Positions 63,465-64,000 of a stretch of DNA of 64,000 nt are shown in pieces. Under the pieces are notes generated by a model. It saw only the letters and a program-made list of their open reading frames with translations, was not told the DNA's origin and made no database searches. The DNA is taken from contig NZ_CP083950.1 of assembly GCF_006439395.2 (NCBI RefSeq), positions 1,054,001-1,118,000 of the forward strand. Reading direction: 5' to 3'. The position numbers and the translations under genes are program-made. This DNA is from Mesorhizobium sp. B4-1-4. Its GTDB lineage: Bacteria > Pseudomonadota > Alphaproteobacteria > Rhizobiales > Rhizobiaceae. The stretch's first letter is position 1. Each line of letters starts with the position of its first letter.

Positions 63465-64000
63465 ATGGCTGGACTTGATCCCGAAACACTGAAGCGCGAG
63501 ATGACGGGATGGCGGCGTGACCTGCACGCGCATCCCGAATTCGGTTTCGAGGAGAAACGCACGGCTGCCTTCGTCGCGGCCAAGCTTCGCGAATTCGGCC
63601 TGGACGATGTCGTCGAGGGGATCGGCGGCACCGGTGTCGTCGGCACGTTGAAACGCGGCAGCGGCAACCGCGCCATCGCGCTGAGGGCCGACATGGACGC
63701 GCTGCGCATCGCCGAGCAATCCACCGCGCCATATCGCTCCGGCAATCCCGGAATCATGCACGCCTGCGGCCATGATGGCCACACAACGATGCTTCTTGGC
63801 GCGGCAAAACTGCTGGCCGAGGCGGGTGGTTTCGACGGCACCGTACGCTTCATCTTCCAGCCAGCCGAGGAGTGGGGCAGGGGCGCGCTGGCCATGCTCG
63901 ACGATGGCCTGATGGAGCGGTTTCCCTTCGACGAGATCTTCGGCTTGCACAATACGCCCGGCCTACCGGTCGGGCATTTCGAGACCCGTGCCGGCCCGGT
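63465..64000 (+). CDS. M20D-type amidohydrolase (aminoacylase/hippurate-hydrolase-like), partial
   Basis: The first 178 residues are visible. WRRDLHAHPEFGFEE, IALRADMDALRI, HACGHDGHTTMLLGAAKLLA (Cys101, His103), FQPAEEWGRGA (Glu135-Glu136) and LHNTPGLPVG with His162 give the complete N-terminal metal site. The family splits N-acyl amino acids; it includes hippurate hydrolases and plant IAA-conjugate hydrolases. Starts four bases after the previous stop and is the third gene of the dpaL operon. The remaining about 200 residues lie beyond the window. Confidence 0.93.
   Translation, partial: MAGLDPETLKREMTGWRRDLHAHPEFGFEEKRTAAFVAAKLREFGLDDVVEGIGGTGVVGTLKRGSGNRAIALRADMDALRIAEQSTAPYRSGNPGIMHACGHDGHTTMLLGAAKLLAEAGGFDGTVRFIFQPAEEWGRGALAMLDDGLMERFPFDEIFGLHNTPGLPVGHFETRAGP

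Noticed and set aside
1..64000. CRISPR array, prophage, rRNA or conjugative element
   Set aside because: No regularly spaced direct repeats, phage structural genes, rRNA-like stretches or relaxase genes were seen in the window.

Overview
The window is a high-GC chromosomal segment from an alphaproteobacterium of the order Rhizobiales, most likely Mesorhizobium or a close relative. This rests on gene content and order: an lptF-lptG-lptD-surA-pdxA-rsmA block facing fabD-fabG-acpP-fabF-mltG-yicC-gmk, a Ros/MucR-family regulator, an Omp25/RopB-like porin, and the G/C-rich REP-type intergenic palindromes typical of mesorhizobia. No database search was possible; product names come from motifs and whole-protein resemblance.

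Layout. 1-2.6 kb: the 5' part of a DMT transporter, a serine carboxypeptidase (S10) and an OsmC-like protein. 2.6-4.1 kb: an IS4-family element with a frameshifted transposase, sitting beside REP palindromes. 4.1-15.3 kb, nearly all minus strand: a small protein, SDR, purF, cvpA, radA, dnaB, an Rsm22-type methyltransferase, a YnfA-type membrane protein, cfa, and the rpsF-rpsR-rplI ribosomal operon. 15.8-19.5 kb: a TadG-like von Willebrand protein and an LTA-synthase-like sulfatase-fold membrane enzyme. 19.7-26.3 kb, plus strand: type II fatty-acid synthesis (fabD, fabG, acpP, fabF), mltG, yicC and gmk. 26.4-34.0 kb, minus strand: rsmA, pdxA, surA-like and the LPS exporter genes lptD, lptG and lptF; lptD carries a frameshift near its 3' end. 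34.4-39.7 kb: pepA, holC, an exported carboxymuconolactone-decarboxylase-like protein divergent from a TetR regulator with twin operators, rlmJ and small secreted or membrane proteins. 39.7-43.3 kb: a locally AT-richer stretch with a winged-helix regulator, a histone H1-like Ala/Lys/Pro protein, a GST and an outer-membrane barrel protein. 43.4-51.1 kb: a pteridine-reductase-like SDR, uvrC, pgsA, moaD, moaE, a YbaY-META protein, ndk, a DUF2934-like protein, a second GST and a DinB protein. 51.2-54.9 kb: a LysR regulator divergent from a putative Fe(II)/2-oxoglutarate oxygenase, an EamA exporter and a 67-residue protein, followed by a Ros/MucR-like regulator. 55-64 kb: an ABC-F ATPase, a molybdopterin oxidoreductase, a strikingly plant-YUCCA-like flavin monooxygenase, and an Lrp regulator divergent from a diaminopropionate-lyase/amidohydrolase catabolic operon that runs off the edge.

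Most of the window is housekeeping: envelope (LPS export, fatty acids, cyclopropane lipids, phosphatidylglycerol), replication and repair (dnaB, radA, uvrC, holC), translation (S6, S18, L9, RsmA, RlmJ, Rsm22) and cofactors (pdxA, moaD/E). The accessory interest is in three places: the oxygenase-exporter cassette (about 52.2-54.3 kb), the YUCCA-like monooxygenase (about 59.2-60.4 kb) and the diaminopropionate operon (about 61-64 kb). Two coding sequences are broken by small indels in G/C runs, the IS transposase and lptD; for lptD a sequencing error has to be excluded first.
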